A stretch of 64,000 bases of DNA, taken from assembly GCF_016086655.4 (NCBI RefSeq), contig NC_052136.2, positions 39,502,866 through 39,566,865 on the forward strand, given 5' to 3'. Source of the DNA: Lepeophtheirus salmonis (taxonomy: Eukaryota; Arthropoda; Copepoda; Siphonostomatoida; Caligidae). The position numbers and the translations under genes were made by a program. Of this stretch, positions 25,088 to 35,497 are shown piece after piece (positions within the stretch are counted from its first letter, which is position 1; each line of letters opens with the position of its first letter). The notes below the pieces were generated by a model. The model was not told the origin of the DNA. It made no database searches and saw nothing but the letters and a program-made list of their open reading frames with translations.

Positions 25088-25093
25088 TTTATT
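25088..25093 (-). terminator. Candidate polyadenylation signal of unc-4
   Basis: TTTATT on the plus strand reads AATAAA on the minus strand, about 330 nt past the stop codon. No nearer AATAAA was seen in the minus reading. Such hexamers are common in AT-rich DNA, so this is only a candidate for the end of the 3' UTR. Confidence 0.35.
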
Positions 25094-25423
25094 TCTTATT
25101 ATGAATAATAATATTATTATTTAGTATGTATGTATGACTAAGCAAATAACAGGGGAAACTCATTTGTAGTGGAGGAGGTTGTACATAAAATAATTATACA
25201 AGTGACAAAGGGGGGATTCGTTGTGTTTTTTGTTTTGTTTTTAGATTGTTCAAATTTACACTAGAGTAACAGAAATGGTCATATATATGTAGATTGAGAG
25301 GTTGCGTTGATGTCTGAGAGAGGGAAGAGCAGCACCTTGGTTCGGGGTTTGGTAAGAACAACAAATTGTATATTTGACTTGTATGTTTTGTGTATATATA
25401 TATATATATAAAGTTGCGTAAAT

Positions 25424-25957
25424 TTATGAGGAATGGGAAGAAATCTTATTTGCAAGGAGATTATCAATACTAAAACCAGACTTGGAGGACGACGACTTTG
25501 TCGAAGAGGACTTAACTAAGGGAAGGAAGAGGGAAGGAGGCATTGAGATTGGCGGTGAATTGGATCTGAGGGTGTTATTGTTGTTAAGTTGGAGGCAGGG
25601 CCCATGAGGAGGGGATGAAAGAGACTCTGACTCATCCTCGAAATCCCCACCTTCCACATCAATCTCATCATCATCATCCTCTTCGTCTAACCTTCCGGAT
25701 AACTTTCGCTCTTCGTACTGGATCCGAAGGGTTTGTAGATCCACGTTCACTCCTTTGGATAGAAGTTTCTTTTGTTGCTTTTCCAGTTGTCGCATGATTT
25801 TACGTTCTTTGCGCTGAAGCTCTCGTTTAAAGAGCTCTTGAGGAGAAAGAGGCTCACCTGAGCAGGATTGGGGTTGTGCGTTGTGTGCAGGTCGTCCTGG
25901 ACCTTTTTTGGTGCAATCTCGTTTGCGCCATTTAGCACGGCGGTTTTGAAACCAGAC
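25424..25957 (-). CDS. unc-4: unc-4 coding exon 3 (recognition helix and C-terminus)
   Basis: The exon opens after the acceptor CTTTCTCCAG with GTC TGG (homeodomain Val47-Trp48) and runs 177 codons to TAA at 25426-25424. It carries recognition helix 3, the UNC-4-specific post-homeodomain block, the acidic tract and the C-terminal eh1-like motif. The open frame extends past the acceptor into the intron to 26077; that extension is not coding. Its codon use is visibly richer in G and C than the surrounding DNA. Confidence 0.95.
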   Translation of the reverse strand, partial: VWFQNRRAKWRKRDCTKKGPGRPAHNAQPQSCSGEPLSPQELFKRELQRKERKIMRQLEKQQKKLLSKGVNVDLQTLRIQYEERKLSGRLDEEDDDDEIDVEGGDFEDESESLSSPPHGPCLQLNNNNTLRSNSPPISMPPSLFLPLVKSSSTKSSSSKSGFSIDNLLANKISSHSS

Positions 25958-26998
25958 CTGGAGAAAGAGAGCAAGATTAATGTTGGATTCTATATATTTA
26001 CGTTTTGTACAAGTTGCATTTTCTTCCTCTTTTAATGTCTTATTTAATAAAGCATGGTTCATTTTAATTACTAACACCTAATTGTAGCAATGGTACCATT
26101 ACATTTAGATTATGCATAGGAGTAATATTATAACTGTATAATCTGCCACAGAATCCACAAAATAAATTACTAAGTACTCTACTAATAGCCAAAAGTTACA
26201 CCATAAGTTATTCAATTATTATGTTATTCCTATCCATTTCATTTCAAATTGTTCATCTCTTTTTTTAAGCTGTAAAATGTTCAAGTTTGCTTATACAAGT
26301 TATAATTTGTACACAACATTATAATGTCCCTCCATTCTGTGAGAAATAGAAAGAAAGAGAGAGAAAAATGGCTATATCATGGAAATATTCAATCAATCAT
26401 GTCAGTGACATATAATTTCTAATGAAATTATACACAAAACAAATAAAAAATTCAAAGAGAGAAACAAAAAAAATATATACATAAACTCACAGCAACTCGA
26501 GACTCCTTTAAATCCAATCGAAGTGCAATGGCCTCTCGCATGAACACATCTGGATAATGGCAATTTATAAAGGACCTTTCTAATTCATCCAACTGCCATG
26601 AATTGAAATTCGTTCGAGATCTTCTGCGTTTACCATCCTCGTCACAATCTATTTAACAGCAAAACAAAATCATAGAAGTTTACTTTTAAATTAAGAATCC
26701 TGGATGAGTAGAATTTACCGTCACTGGGAGAAGGAGATCCTGCAAGCAGACGCTCTGACGTTTCTGCAAATCCGTTAAATCCAAGGCCCAATGGTGGAGG
26801 AAAGGGATTGTTATTAGTACTGATATTTGAGGGACTCAGTAAGGGGGAGTCTGGAAGAAGAAGAAGAGATGAGCCCTGATGCTGTTGTGAGCGGGATTTA
26901 TTTGATGAGTTATGGGCAGCAGCTGCTGCAACAGCTGCGGCAGCCAATTGTGCCGAGCGGTGCTGGAGTAAAAGTCCTGTGAGTCGGGTGTCCAACAT
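25424..26998 (-). CDS. unc-4: UNC-4/Uncx-type paired-like homeodomain transcription factor (3 coding exons)
   Basis: Joining 26998-26719, 26648-26491 and 25957-25424 gives one frame of 323 codons plus TAA. Each intron has GT and AG ends and the phases agree. The start ATG has A at -3, and an in-frame TAG lies seven codons upstream (27017-27019). The homeodomain spans residues 101-160, with RSRTNF near its start, WFQNRRAKWRK, Gln at position 50 and Asn at 51. Next come TKKGPGRPAHN (162-172) and SCSGEP (177-182), then a charged helix with VDLQTLR (218-224). These blocks are hallmarks of UNC-4/Uncx. An acidic run (237-257) follows, and FSIDNLL (308-314) resembles an eh1 Groucho-binding motif. 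UNC-4 proteins act in the nucleus as sequence-specific repressors of neuronal identity genes, with Groucho/UNC-37 in worms. Oddity: homeodomain position 46 is Ala (usually Gln), at the exon 2 edge. The family call is very strong; one-to-one orthology is inferred. Confidence 0.95.
25958..26490 (-). other. unc-4 intron 2 (homeodomain 46/47 intron)
   Basis: This 533-bp AT-rich intron begins GTGAGT and ends in a pyrimidine tract and CAG. It holds a short run (26287-26316) of the recurrent TACAAGTT/TTGTACA element seen elsewhere in the window, and a GA-rich patch near 26345. No other coding stretch was seen. Confidence 0.88.
26287..26322. repeat. TACAAGTT element in unc-4 intron 2
   Basis: The reverse complement reads GTTGTGTACAAATTATAAC then TTGTATAAGCAAAC, a shorter version of the element at 27716-27772. 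Confidence 0.48.
26491..26648 (-). CDS. unc-4: unc-4 coding exon 2 (homeodomain helices 1 and 2)
   Basis: The exon is 158 nt and follows a 70-bp intron whose acceptor ends AAATAG. It encodes residues 94-146: an acidic lead-in (DCDED), then homeodomain positions 1-46, including the UNC-4-like HYPDVFMREAIALRLDL. The donor is GCT/GTGAGT. The exon ends in phase 0 after homeodomain codon 46, the conserved 46/47 intron site of paired-like genes. The last codon is GCT (Ala), where most paired-like homeodomains have CAG (Gln). Confidence 0.93.
26649..26718 (-). other. unc-4 intron 1 (70 bp)
   Basis: A short intron, GTAAAT to TAG, interrupts codon 94 in phase 1. The conceptual open frame reads through it for a while, so retained intron would add about 23 residues (to 26642) before a stop. 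Splicing is favoured because only the spliced form joins to the homeodomain. Confidence 0.85.
26719..26998 (-). CDS. unc-4: unc-4 coding exon 1 (N-terminal region)
   Basis: This exon encodes residues 1-93 and the first base of codon 94. It reads from ATG to the donor GGTAAATT (GT at 26718-26717). The product has a leucine-containing start, an alanine run (about residues 19-28) encoded by imperfect GCN repeats, a Ser/Gln-rich stretch, and a proline and glycine patch (PFPPPLGLGF, 65-74). No domain is recognisable. Low-complexity N-termini of this kind are usual in UNC-4 proteins. The alanine run could vary in length between individuals. Confidence 0.9.
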
Positions 26999-27560
26999 GG
27001 TGTGTTGGTTGATTAACTATGATCCTCAATGATTTGGTGATTAAGGGAATAATTTACACTATAGTAAAGTATTGTTAGGTCTTTCAATAAATAAAAATAT
27101 TGAATATCTCAGCTCCTTGTGACCGTCCGTCAACAAACTATGAAAGGAATCAACTACTTACTACAGTAGGACTAAGTGAGTGAGGGAAAAGGGAAAGGAA
27201 AGGAGGGAGGGAGGGTGGGTGGTTTTTTGTGTGGATGAAGGTGGAAAGAAAAAGAAAAAAGAGGGCGCTCAGCCAAGGTTGCCGAAAGGCTCCGCAAAGG
27301 AAATAATAACCAACGACCATTAAGAAGATAGAATCCCGTGCACTTTTCTTCTCTTCAAGACTCTACAAAACCCTCTCTTCTTCGACATTATTATTTTACA
27401 AGATAATATTCTATTTAATAATTACTTCATCATCCATATTTTATTAATAATTATAAAATACATACATTGAAATTCATTAATATTCTCAAACTGTGACTCT
27501 ACGGAGAGAGAGACGAACGGATGTGAATCATAAATATTTTATTTAAAGAAATCATTATTT
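26999..27560 (-). promoter_or_regulatory. unc-4 5' UTR and probable promoter region
   Basis: Upstream of the ATG lies DNA less AT-rich than its flanks, with purine-rich runs (27181-27230, reading as pyrimidine runs on the gene strand), a CTCF-like core at 27260-27269 and GAGAGAGAGAC near 27504-27514 that could bind a GAGA-type factor. No clear TATA/initiator pair could be fixed. The transcription start is unknown, and an upstream non-coding exon is possible. Confidence 0.4.
27260..27269 (+). promoter_or_regulatory. CTCF-like core motif AGAGGGCGCT, copy 1
   Basis: Exact 10-mer about 260 bp upstream of the unc-4 ATG. It matches the AGRKGGCGC-type core bound by insect CTCF. The assignment rests on sequence only. 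Confidence 0.4.
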
Positions 27561-27715
27561 GGTAACTAAACACGCATTTATATAGAAACCCCGTATATTG
27601 TGCTTAAAGAAAGGAACAAAAATAATGTTATTTTTTTATAAATAATAAAATAAAAACTTGTCAAAATTCTCACTTCCTTTTCTTTTACGATAATGAATAT
27701 GAATATATATAAATA

Positions 27716-27772
27716 GTGTTGTGTACAAGTTACGATTTTGTACACCTTGTAACTTGTATAAGCATATTTTCT
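27716..27772. repeat. TACAAGTTAC/GTAACTTGTA palindromic element (type copy)
   Basis: GTTGTGTACAAGTTACG, ATTTTGTACACCTTG and TAACTTGTATAAGCATAT form an imperfect inverted repeat of about 50 bp around a TTGTACA centre. It lies about 720 bp upstream of the unc-4 ATG. Confidence 0.5.
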
Positions 27773-27947
27773 TAATTCATACTATCATTTCATTTTGGCA
27801 TATTAAAATTATGTATTTACAATATGTTTACGAATAGTATAACTCTGGGCATTGAAACTTTAAAATATACCACAGAATGATAATAACTAATTAGTCATTG
27901 CCATCAAAATCGTCAAAAATTACCCCATTAATAATATATAGACCATG

Positions 27948-28075
27948 CAGTGATTCCCAACCTTTTCGTTGCTGTGGATCAGTGTCTTTTTAATATCTAG
28001 CAACTTATAAAAAATAGTCAATACTTTATTCGTTATTAATGTTATGTCTTCAAGCCCCGGTTGGGAGTCCGCGAC
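27948..28075. mobile_element. hAT-type terminus CAGTGATTCCCAACC
   Basis: CAGTGATTCCCAACCTTTTC is a common hAT-type terminal sequence. GGTTGGGAGTCCGCGACC occurs about 110 bp later in inverted relation (28060-28077), so a small broken element is likely. Confidence 0.5.
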
Positions 28076-28429
28076 CAGAAGATTATTCCATTTCGGAATT
28101 ATCTTAACCAGAAGTAAATAATCATCTTTGACTTTCAATTTGGACAAAATCGCAACTTGAACAAGTTTCAACCAAAAAAAAAAATAGGTGAACAATTTGC
28201 AGCCTATTTAGGATGAAGATAACGCAATAATTAAATATCCCTTAGATTGTTCATAATTGATATATTTTGATAACTCATAGGACATATTCTGTGGCACATA
28301 ATAGACTTATAATGCCCAGAGCTATATTACTTTTAAATAAGTAATTATTATGGATCTAAAGCATTAGTGAGTAGTTTGTAATGATTTAAGTACGCTCTTT
28401 TGTCGTGGAATAGGCATTTTAAGAAGACG

Positions 28430-28490
28430 GAACATTGCAACTGGTACAGTTTGCGTGTACAAGTTGCGACTGGTACAAACATATATGAAT
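28430..28490. repeat. TACAAGTT element, diverged copy
   Basis: TTGCAACTGGTACAG, GTGTACAAGTTGCGAC and TGGTACAAACATAT repeat the same half-site three times with substitutions. Confidence 0.4.
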
Positions 28491-29124
28491 ATAGAACCGA
28501 CTATTCACGGATGGTTTTTGTACCAAAAGAAATCTTTTTTTTTTTTCTAAATAAAGAAAAAGTGGAAGAAATTGGTTTTTTTTAGGTTGGGGGGGAGAAG
28601 AGTTCTTTTGTCCGACTGAAAGAGGACCCCCTACCACCAAAAAGTTAGCCCATTGTACTACTACCTTGACATTGTTATTGTTTGTCGGTAAATGGAGAAA
28701 CAAGTTAATCAATTTCAATGTATATATTTTTCTTTAAATACTATTATGATGGGATTTTTGTGGGAAAAGTATAATTCTTACTTTTTAACACTTTTTTTTT
28801 ATTGTTTTTGGCACGCCTTCATTGCATAATTTTAGTTTTTATTTCACTTCAATTCATTTCGTTAGTGTTTTTCAAGTTATATTTTTATTATTAAAAGACC
28901 TCATATTTTAAAATATGAATCAGATGAGAATCAGCTAACTAAATATATGTATACCCTCATTAGCATAACCATAATTTAATAATAAGACAAAAAAGAACTG
29001 TTTATAAGAGGGGGAATTAACGCTGTTATTTATCAAAACTAATTACTTGATAAGGAAAGGCGTTGAAAATATGATAGAAAATGAAAAAGGTGCATTAGTA
29101 AGGGGGGTGTAAAAACAGTAAAGC

Positions 29125-29640
29125 GTTATAACTCACGTCGTTACTTTTATTGTAACGCGCAACCTCTATTCCTGTAAAAATAAACAAGGGGAGAAAATGT
29201 TCAAATAATGTTTTCCATTTTGACAAAATGTAACTTAAATTTAACATCCATGTGTTTCGTTAAATATATAAGGAGCCAATGAGGATGGAAAATAGACAGC
29301 TGTGGAAATGATATAAGGACGTTGTTATCCATATTGTATCTCGCAGCCTATCATCCCCCAAAAAGAAATAAATTAAGGACAAACCCAGTTGGTTGTTTCT
29401 TCAATAATTGATGGAAATTATTCAAATCTTGACAAAATATAATTTGAATATAAACATTAATATACTTAGAACATAAGTAAAGGCAAAAGTGGATAGAAAA
29501 TAAAAGGTTGACGAAATGATGTAAGCATGTTGCTATCTTTATTGTATCTTACAATCTTTCACTTTCCAAAAAGAAAATTTAAAAAGGCCAAAATCAGTTG
29601 GTAGTAATTATTTTCTCATATAAAATTATTGTTACAAAAG
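29125..29640. repeat. Degenerate tandem repeat, about 200-bp unit, three partial copies
   Basis: Equivalent blocks recur near 29138 (CGTCGTTACTTTTATTGTAA), 29322 (CGTTGTTATCCATATTGTAT) and 29527 (CATGTTGCTATCTTTATTGT), followed by a CAACCT/CAGCCT/CAATCT run, AAAAAGAAA-type DNA and CAGTTGGT. A reverse-order relative of the block occurs at 17150-17270. Confidence 0.5.
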
Positions 29641-30509
29641 GGTGGGAATTGTTCATAATACCTTAACAAGAGCTAATTCGAGACAATAAACCTTTAAAAC
29701 ACTCATCTTAAGTGATTTTTCATTTTACAAACTTGTCCGAAATTTTAAATAGTTGGCCGAAAATTCATTTTCTGCAAAAACGATGGTAGTGTTCTTAAAA
29801 AAACTTTATGGGTCTCTTCCAATTTATTTTCTACAAAAGATGACGTGGAATTGAATCAACATCGATTTTTCTTCTTGTGCCGAACTGTTATAATTGTAAT
29901 ACTTCTAGGCCAGTCTGATACGTGATATGTAGTGCCCATAATTGGATACGTCTAAGCTGAGAAATCAAACAAGAGCTATATATATATTCATATTTGCCAA
30001 ATGTATTCATAGTCAATTATTATTGATCATAAATAAATAAATATATTAAAAATACCGGAAATCATGGAGTGTACATATACATAAAAAATAACAAATCATT
30101 TGAAAACTCGTCAAAAGAAAGAAAGAGAGAAAAGGAGGAATCATTCAAAAGAAAAGAAATAGGAGAGGACGTAATTGATTCTTTTTTCCTCCACTAAGTG
30201 AAATAAGAATAAGGGAAATTGTTTTCTGCTGCCTCTTCCTGCTCGACCAATCGTCGTGGGGTTGTTGGGAAATTGAATAATTTGAGAAGGAAAGAAGAGG
30301 AGGAGAGATAAACATAGTACATAGTCGTTGTAGTAGTAATAATAATAATAACAACTACATAACGTCTCCTGCTGTAATTGAAAAAAAGGAGGAGTGAGCT
30401 ACTCTAATAGATTCTTTTTTTTATACATGTATAGTAGTAACAATCTAACTGGCTTTTTCCTTCTTCTCTTTTTTATTTTTTCCTCTACACATTATTGTTA
30501 TTACATAAC

Positions 30510-30519
30510 AGCGCCCTCT
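30510..30519 (-). promoter_or_regulatory. CTCF-like core motif AGAGGGCGCT, copy 2
   Basis: The reverse complement, AGCGCCCTCT, lies about 3.5 kb upstream of unc-4. It is inverted relative to copy 1, so the pair faces away from each other if the core is read as directional. Confidence 0.4.
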
Positions 30520-30650
30520 ATTATGATTTATTATTAGTTGAATACGTTGTAGTTGCTTTTCATGGTAGTAAAAATAAGCTATAAGTAGTTATATAATATG
30601 ATTAATGATGGAGGAGGAAGGAAGGAAGGTAATGGCTGACTTTGATATTA

Positions 30651-30658
30651 TGACGTCA
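30651..30658. promoter_or_regulatory. CRE palindrome TGACGTCA upstream of unc-4
   Basis: An exact CRE core about 130 bp from the CTCF-like site at 30510. Others occur at 5458-5465, 15934-15941, 39723-39730 and 40915-40922. Confidence 0.3.
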
Positions 30659-30659
30659 T

Positions 30660-32730
30660 CGAATAAATAATGATTTTTTTAATATTTAGATATATCTACA
30701 TAGCATAGTTATAATAAACATGTTGTTATATACATACATAACCAATTTGGTTGTTCTTCCTATTTATTCTATATACATACGACATAGACAGACAGACAGA
30801 ACTTTGATGGTATATAATATAATATACATTTAATAAAAGTACTTTTTTCTTTGTTGTTTGTAAGGGTAAAGGAGGGGGGGGGGAAGAGTAATTTATGAAG
30901 ACTTTTGAAGCTTTTTCCAGGTGGGGTTTTGTAGTTATTGCACGGAATGTTTTATAAGCCACCTTGAGATGGGTGAATTTTAAAGTTAGTGGTTTGGCTT
31001 TCTTAAAATATTAGTCATGTTTTGGACTCGAATACTTAAAATAATTTGTACCGTTATCAGAAGGCCAAGACTAAAGCAATCAGATTAAAAGTAATCAGGG
31101 GCGTCCGCAGGGGTAGGTTGGAGGGGCTACATCCCTCCAACCTACCCCCAAAGAAAAAGAAATTGTTCTTTTTGACTAGAAATTTAATCTCTCAATATCT
31201 TTTTCAAAAATTTAATATTTGAAATCTAATTTGATTTTTAAAATTATTTTTGCAAAAAAATTAAATTTTCTATGAAAAGTAATGGATTTTTGAAAAAAAA
31301 AATGAGAAGAGTTCAAACATTTAATGTTTTGTTAAAGTTAATAATATCTTTATAACCAATAGGGTTTTTAATTGTAATTTATTGGTAGAAATTGACGATA
31401 ATTCGTTAAAGAATACAAAACGTAATCGACACTCAATTTTGAGGCAAATCATTATAGACTGTTTTTGTATTGAGGGGCCACATATGAATGAAAAAATACC
31501 TTCTAAAGTTAAGGACGTTTTTAAGTTCCATATTAAGGACTGATACTATCCTACTAAACTACAAACTACCATAAAATCATCAGAATTGTCTTTAAATTTA
31601 TCATGTTTGGTAGTCAACATTTGAAAATGATCAGATATAACCCCCAAAAATGCCACTTTGGTCATCTTTATGCTTCCAATACCATGTCTAAAATTAGTAT
31701 GAGATACATCTAATGTGAAAAGTAATGCTCTTTCTTAGAAAAAGTCAATATGCAACAACAAAAAATCTGATATTTAGTGTATAACTATACGCATATTAAG
31801 TTTCATATTACTTAACAAATGAATAAATTTATTTTTTAAATGCAAAAAACTATGATTTTTGAATAATAATATGTAAATTTTGATTATATTCACAATATTT
31901 ACTCAAAAAGAGAATGAAGAAGATGTAAACAAGCTCCAACAGAGTGACTTGTTTATTTATTTATTTCTCTGCCCCCCCCCCTCCCTTCCTCTCTCAAGAA
32001 GTTCCATGCCAATAACGAAAAATTCACAATTTATGTTCGATAGACATTAGGAGGGTTTTTCTTTCAACTTTTTTTCGAATTTGATAGTGTCTTAAGTTGT
32101 TGTGATGTGTAATGAAAATACCTAGACATACTTTATTTCTCTATAAAGTGTGAAAATAAAGAAAAAAAATTTGTCAAACAATATTAAAATAAAACATTTT
32201 TCTTTATTTTACATTTAATCGTTTTGATAGAAATTCTTTTAATTTATAAATAACATGGGTTTAGTTACCTTGTACCACAACTTTTTATGGTGAAAAAATC
32301 GACAATAATCGTGAAAATTTATATAATTCGTGCATCTCTCTGTACATTTTTCAGATCAAAATAAATGTCCATATTTTCTTTCGTTTTTCTCTCTTTTTGC
32401 TCCTTAAAGTGACTTTATAAAAAAAAACTTTAAAAATATTTTTTATCGATTAGAAAAATGTGTTTTAAAATAACGATACATCCCTTCAAAAAATATTTAT
32501 AGACTAAATATATGTATATGTTTTGCCTTTTTTTAAACTTTCAACGATATGTGGGATCTGAAAATAGCAACTTCAGATCGCAACAATTTTTGTGCACAAC
32601 CCGTAATCGAAATTTGAAAAAAGTTGAGAAACAAACCTCCCTAACGTAAATTTGTATTCTAACACTATTCATAGTAGAAAAACCCCACAGATGTACAAAG
32701 TACATCATACAAAGTAAATTATATCTAATT
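30660..32730. other. Intergenic DNA upstream of unc-4, mostly AT-rich
   Basis: Apart from the repeat at 31096-31310 it shows G-runs (30871-30882), a C-run (31971-31983) and no supported gene. Distal unc-4 control elements could sit here, but nothing in the sequence proves it. Confidence 0.5.
31096..31310. mobile_element. CAGGGGCGTCC-type repeat, one end only, with 15-bp hairpin
   Basis: It starts CAGGGGCGTCCGCAGG. The next bases form a perfect 15-bp stem, GGGTAGGTTGGAGGG (31111-31125) against 31133-31147, with a 7-nt loop. The usual AT-rich interior follows and the other terminus is missing. Confidence 0.62.
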
Positions 32731-32906
32731 AAGTATTCAATTGATGTGGGGCTTTAGTGTGTGTTTGTGTTGTGTTGGAGAGGAGATGAGGGGGGAGGGA
32801 GCATTGCAAATTGCTATGAGTCCCCATTAAAAAATCATAGGATGTTTTATATTATAACACACCATATATTACACATTATTTATAACATAAGACTTTTATA
32901 TTTCAG

Positions 32907-33018
32907 GATCTTTCCCTTTTTCTTAATTCCCTTGATATGGCTGACTAAATCCAGGAGGAGGTGTGGAGAGAATCAGAGCGCACCCTCAACAACCAGTAGT
33001 AGTGGTATCATATTATAA
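32907..33018 (+). CDS. Candidate terminal exon, unidentified gene
   Basis: A good acceptor (TTATATTTCAG ending at 32906) precedes a segment richer in G+C than its flanks. Only one frame is open, for 36 codons to TAA at 33016-33018. It reads as a hydrophobic start (IFPFFLIPLIW) then a basic and polar tail (TKSRRRCGENQ, SAPSTTSSSG). This would suit a membrane segment with a short cytoplasmic tail. No partner exon or homolog was recognised, so chance is possible. Confidence 0.25.
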
Positions 33019-33134
33019 CTACCTATATATTTACAGACAATTATCATCATTATGAAGTTTCTTCAATTAACATTAATCATTCTGCAACCAGTACAATTGT
33101 GATGGTTTATATTAAACATAAATGATTTGGATAT

Positions 33135-33190
33135 TTGTACAAGTTTTAATTTAGACAAAAAGATTGTACAAGTTACAATTTGTACTCCTT
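33135..33190. repeat. TACAAGTT element, double copy
   Basis: TTGTACAAGTTTTAATTTAG and GATTGTACAAGTTACAA then TTTGTACTCC give two half-elements head to tail. Confidence 0.42.
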
Positions 33191-33529
33191 ATAAAATTAC
33201 AAAATCAATCAATTTTGAATTACCAACTACTAATTGATGGTTTTACCCCATTTTATTTGATTAAATTGATGCATTTATGATGAATTTAGGAGTAATATAT
33301 CTATAACTGCAGGTATTTGAGCTTTATAAGGTGCCAAGGGACTACTTAAATTACCTAGGGCTTTAAGCCTTAAATGCGGCTTTCTGCAGTGATTTTACTA
33401 AAATAGTACATAGTTTAGCAAGGTTTCAAATGTAATAAAAAGTGCATTTTCCTCCAAAAAATGTAATCAAATGTCTTTTAAAAAAAATCATTAAAAACTA
33501 TTTTTCTAAAAAAATTAGCGTTAAAAAAG

Positions 33530-33600
33530 TAGATGCAAATATTCTGCTGAATTTTTTGTTCCACCCACCGTCCCCCCAAAAAGGTTGGGAATCATGATCT
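33530..33600. mobile_element. hAT-type terminus, inverted orientation
   Basis: The reverse complement reads ATCATGATTCCCAACCTTTT then GGGGGGACGG, related to the terminus at 27948. The partner end was not found. Confidence 0.45.
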
Positions 33601-34910
33601 AAGGAATATTCATTTTTTGCATGATCCACATCCCTAGTACATTCTCTAAATTCTTTATCGCATTTTTTTAGTTGCAACTTGTACACGAGACATATATACA
33701 TATATATTTTTTTCACTCCTTCTAAATCCTAACATAATAGATCCCCCAAAAAAAAAAAAAAAACCATTCATCAACTTCACAAATTTATGTCTAAGGTTAT
33801 ATTATATCTCCAACGATAAATTGACGGATTATTATATCCTCTAAAACATTGCCTTTAAATATTATTCTAGAAACATTCATATCTTGTATGTGTTTTGATT
33901 TTTTTAAAGTCTAATCCAAGGATGATCACACCTCTTGATGCTGTTTTTTATTGTTGTTGTAGACTAATACAAATATTTTGCACGTGTGCTATTTATCTGC
34001 ACAGATAATAATTTTATGTAAGTCTCCGTATATGATGAGTATGGGATTACATAAAGATTGGTGATGAACAAAGTGAGGCATACTTATTCAACGTATGTGA
34101 TATGACAATACAAAAGGAATCTTAGATAAAATCATATGAATAAGTATTTGTTTACTTAGTAAATATAAAGTCCTATTTCTTTGATTTATAAGAGTCAATA
34201 CTGGGCTTCATATTCCACTTTCTGGGAATAATTGAGGTACTTAGGAGTCATACATATAGTCTTAAGGGTTTTTTTTTTTTACATATATAACACTATGTAA
34301 TAAGTACATTATAAGGAAGGTCAATCGGAACTTGGGAATAATTAAATGAAGTTTCAAAAAATGTAACCCGTCCGTCACGGAGAAACTTTAAATCCTCTGG
34401 ATCTGAATATACGAATCTAAGATCTGTAATCCTTCTAGAAATTACGTGATTAAGTATCTGGAAAAGGAGCAAACTAGGTTTGAGTATTTTTGTTCTTCAT
34501 TGGGAGATAACGACAACTATCCATGCTAAATCAAAAGGCTTGGCCTCATCCCTCTTTATCATAGACGTTTCATTCTCCCCCATAGACTCCCCCCTGAATA
34601 TAAAAAAAGGCCACTTCTTTCAGGAAATGTGACTCTGACAAAGCAACACATTCTACCTCGCAAAAAAAATAACGACATTTTCAAGGAGAGGATTAATTAT
34701 AGATCCCTATTTTTTGGAGTTATATAATTCTTTGCTTTTGCCAGGGAAGTGAGGCTGATCTCAAGCAATTTTTAGTTCATCCATTTTTTTTTTGTGTGAC
34801 TGATTTATATATATATATACTATTTATATTTATGGATTATTTTATTTTGTTAATTAATTCTTTGTACTTCTACGTTATTATTACAATATTAATATTCTTA
34901 TCTTCAAAGA

Positions 34911-35122
34911 TTAATATAAACATAAGGTAAGGCCATCATGTAATTTGGCTTGCTAGAATTTTCTATTTGATGTATCGTACCGACTCCTGGGCAAAAACGC
35001 CAGATTTTGACAAAACACTCACCCAAAAATATTCTATGACGTCCCCATAAAAAAATATGGTGGAAGTCAAACATCAGTTGTACATGCGTCATTGTATAAC
35101 CTTGTATTTCTATTAACCTTAC
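34911..35122. mobile_element. Second copy of the 15.8-kb MITE family
   Basis: It shares with 15749-16019 the blocks TTTGATGTA, AGATTTTGAC, GACGTC or GACGTCCC, GGTGGAAGT and the right end GTATAACCTTGTATTTCTAT. The left inverted end is eroded. Confidence 0.65.
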
Positions 35123-35497
35123 TTATCTTCAATGTTTTTGTTTTACTAAAAATTATTTCTATATTTGATAAATTGTAAGTTTAAGTCGAATGATATAGTG
35201 TTGGATTATCGCTGCTGGTCGAAAAATAAATATCTAAAACTTTGTTAAGTTCCGATAGGTCCTTTCTAAGAAAAAAAAATCTTTACCCTTTTCTATAACT
35301 GATTGAAAAATCTAACAATCTCTAAGACTAATTTGCAGCGCTTATGAATGGTTTATCAAAATAATTTTCTATTATATAACTTGCCAAATATAATCCAAAA
35401 ATTAATAAAGCACTTCTTAGGAAAATATGTGATTTGCACATGTGACATATTTTGTCTTTAATACATATGGCCTTGCTTTTATCTTGATGAACCAAGT

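Noticed and set aside
25615..25797. Plus-strand open frame rich in His/Pro
   Set aside because: It is antisense to unc-4 exon 3 and disappears as a gene once the homeodomain frame is recognised.
25974..26077. Extension of unc-4 exon 3 upstream to a Met at 26077
   Set aside because: The added residues are AT-rich and lead into a consensus acceptor; splicing at 25957 joins the homeodomain halves exactly.
30145..30354. Minus-strand frame beginning with a Leu run
   Set aside because: The leucine run is the translation of a TAA/TAG-type microsatellite; the remainder has no protein-like feature.
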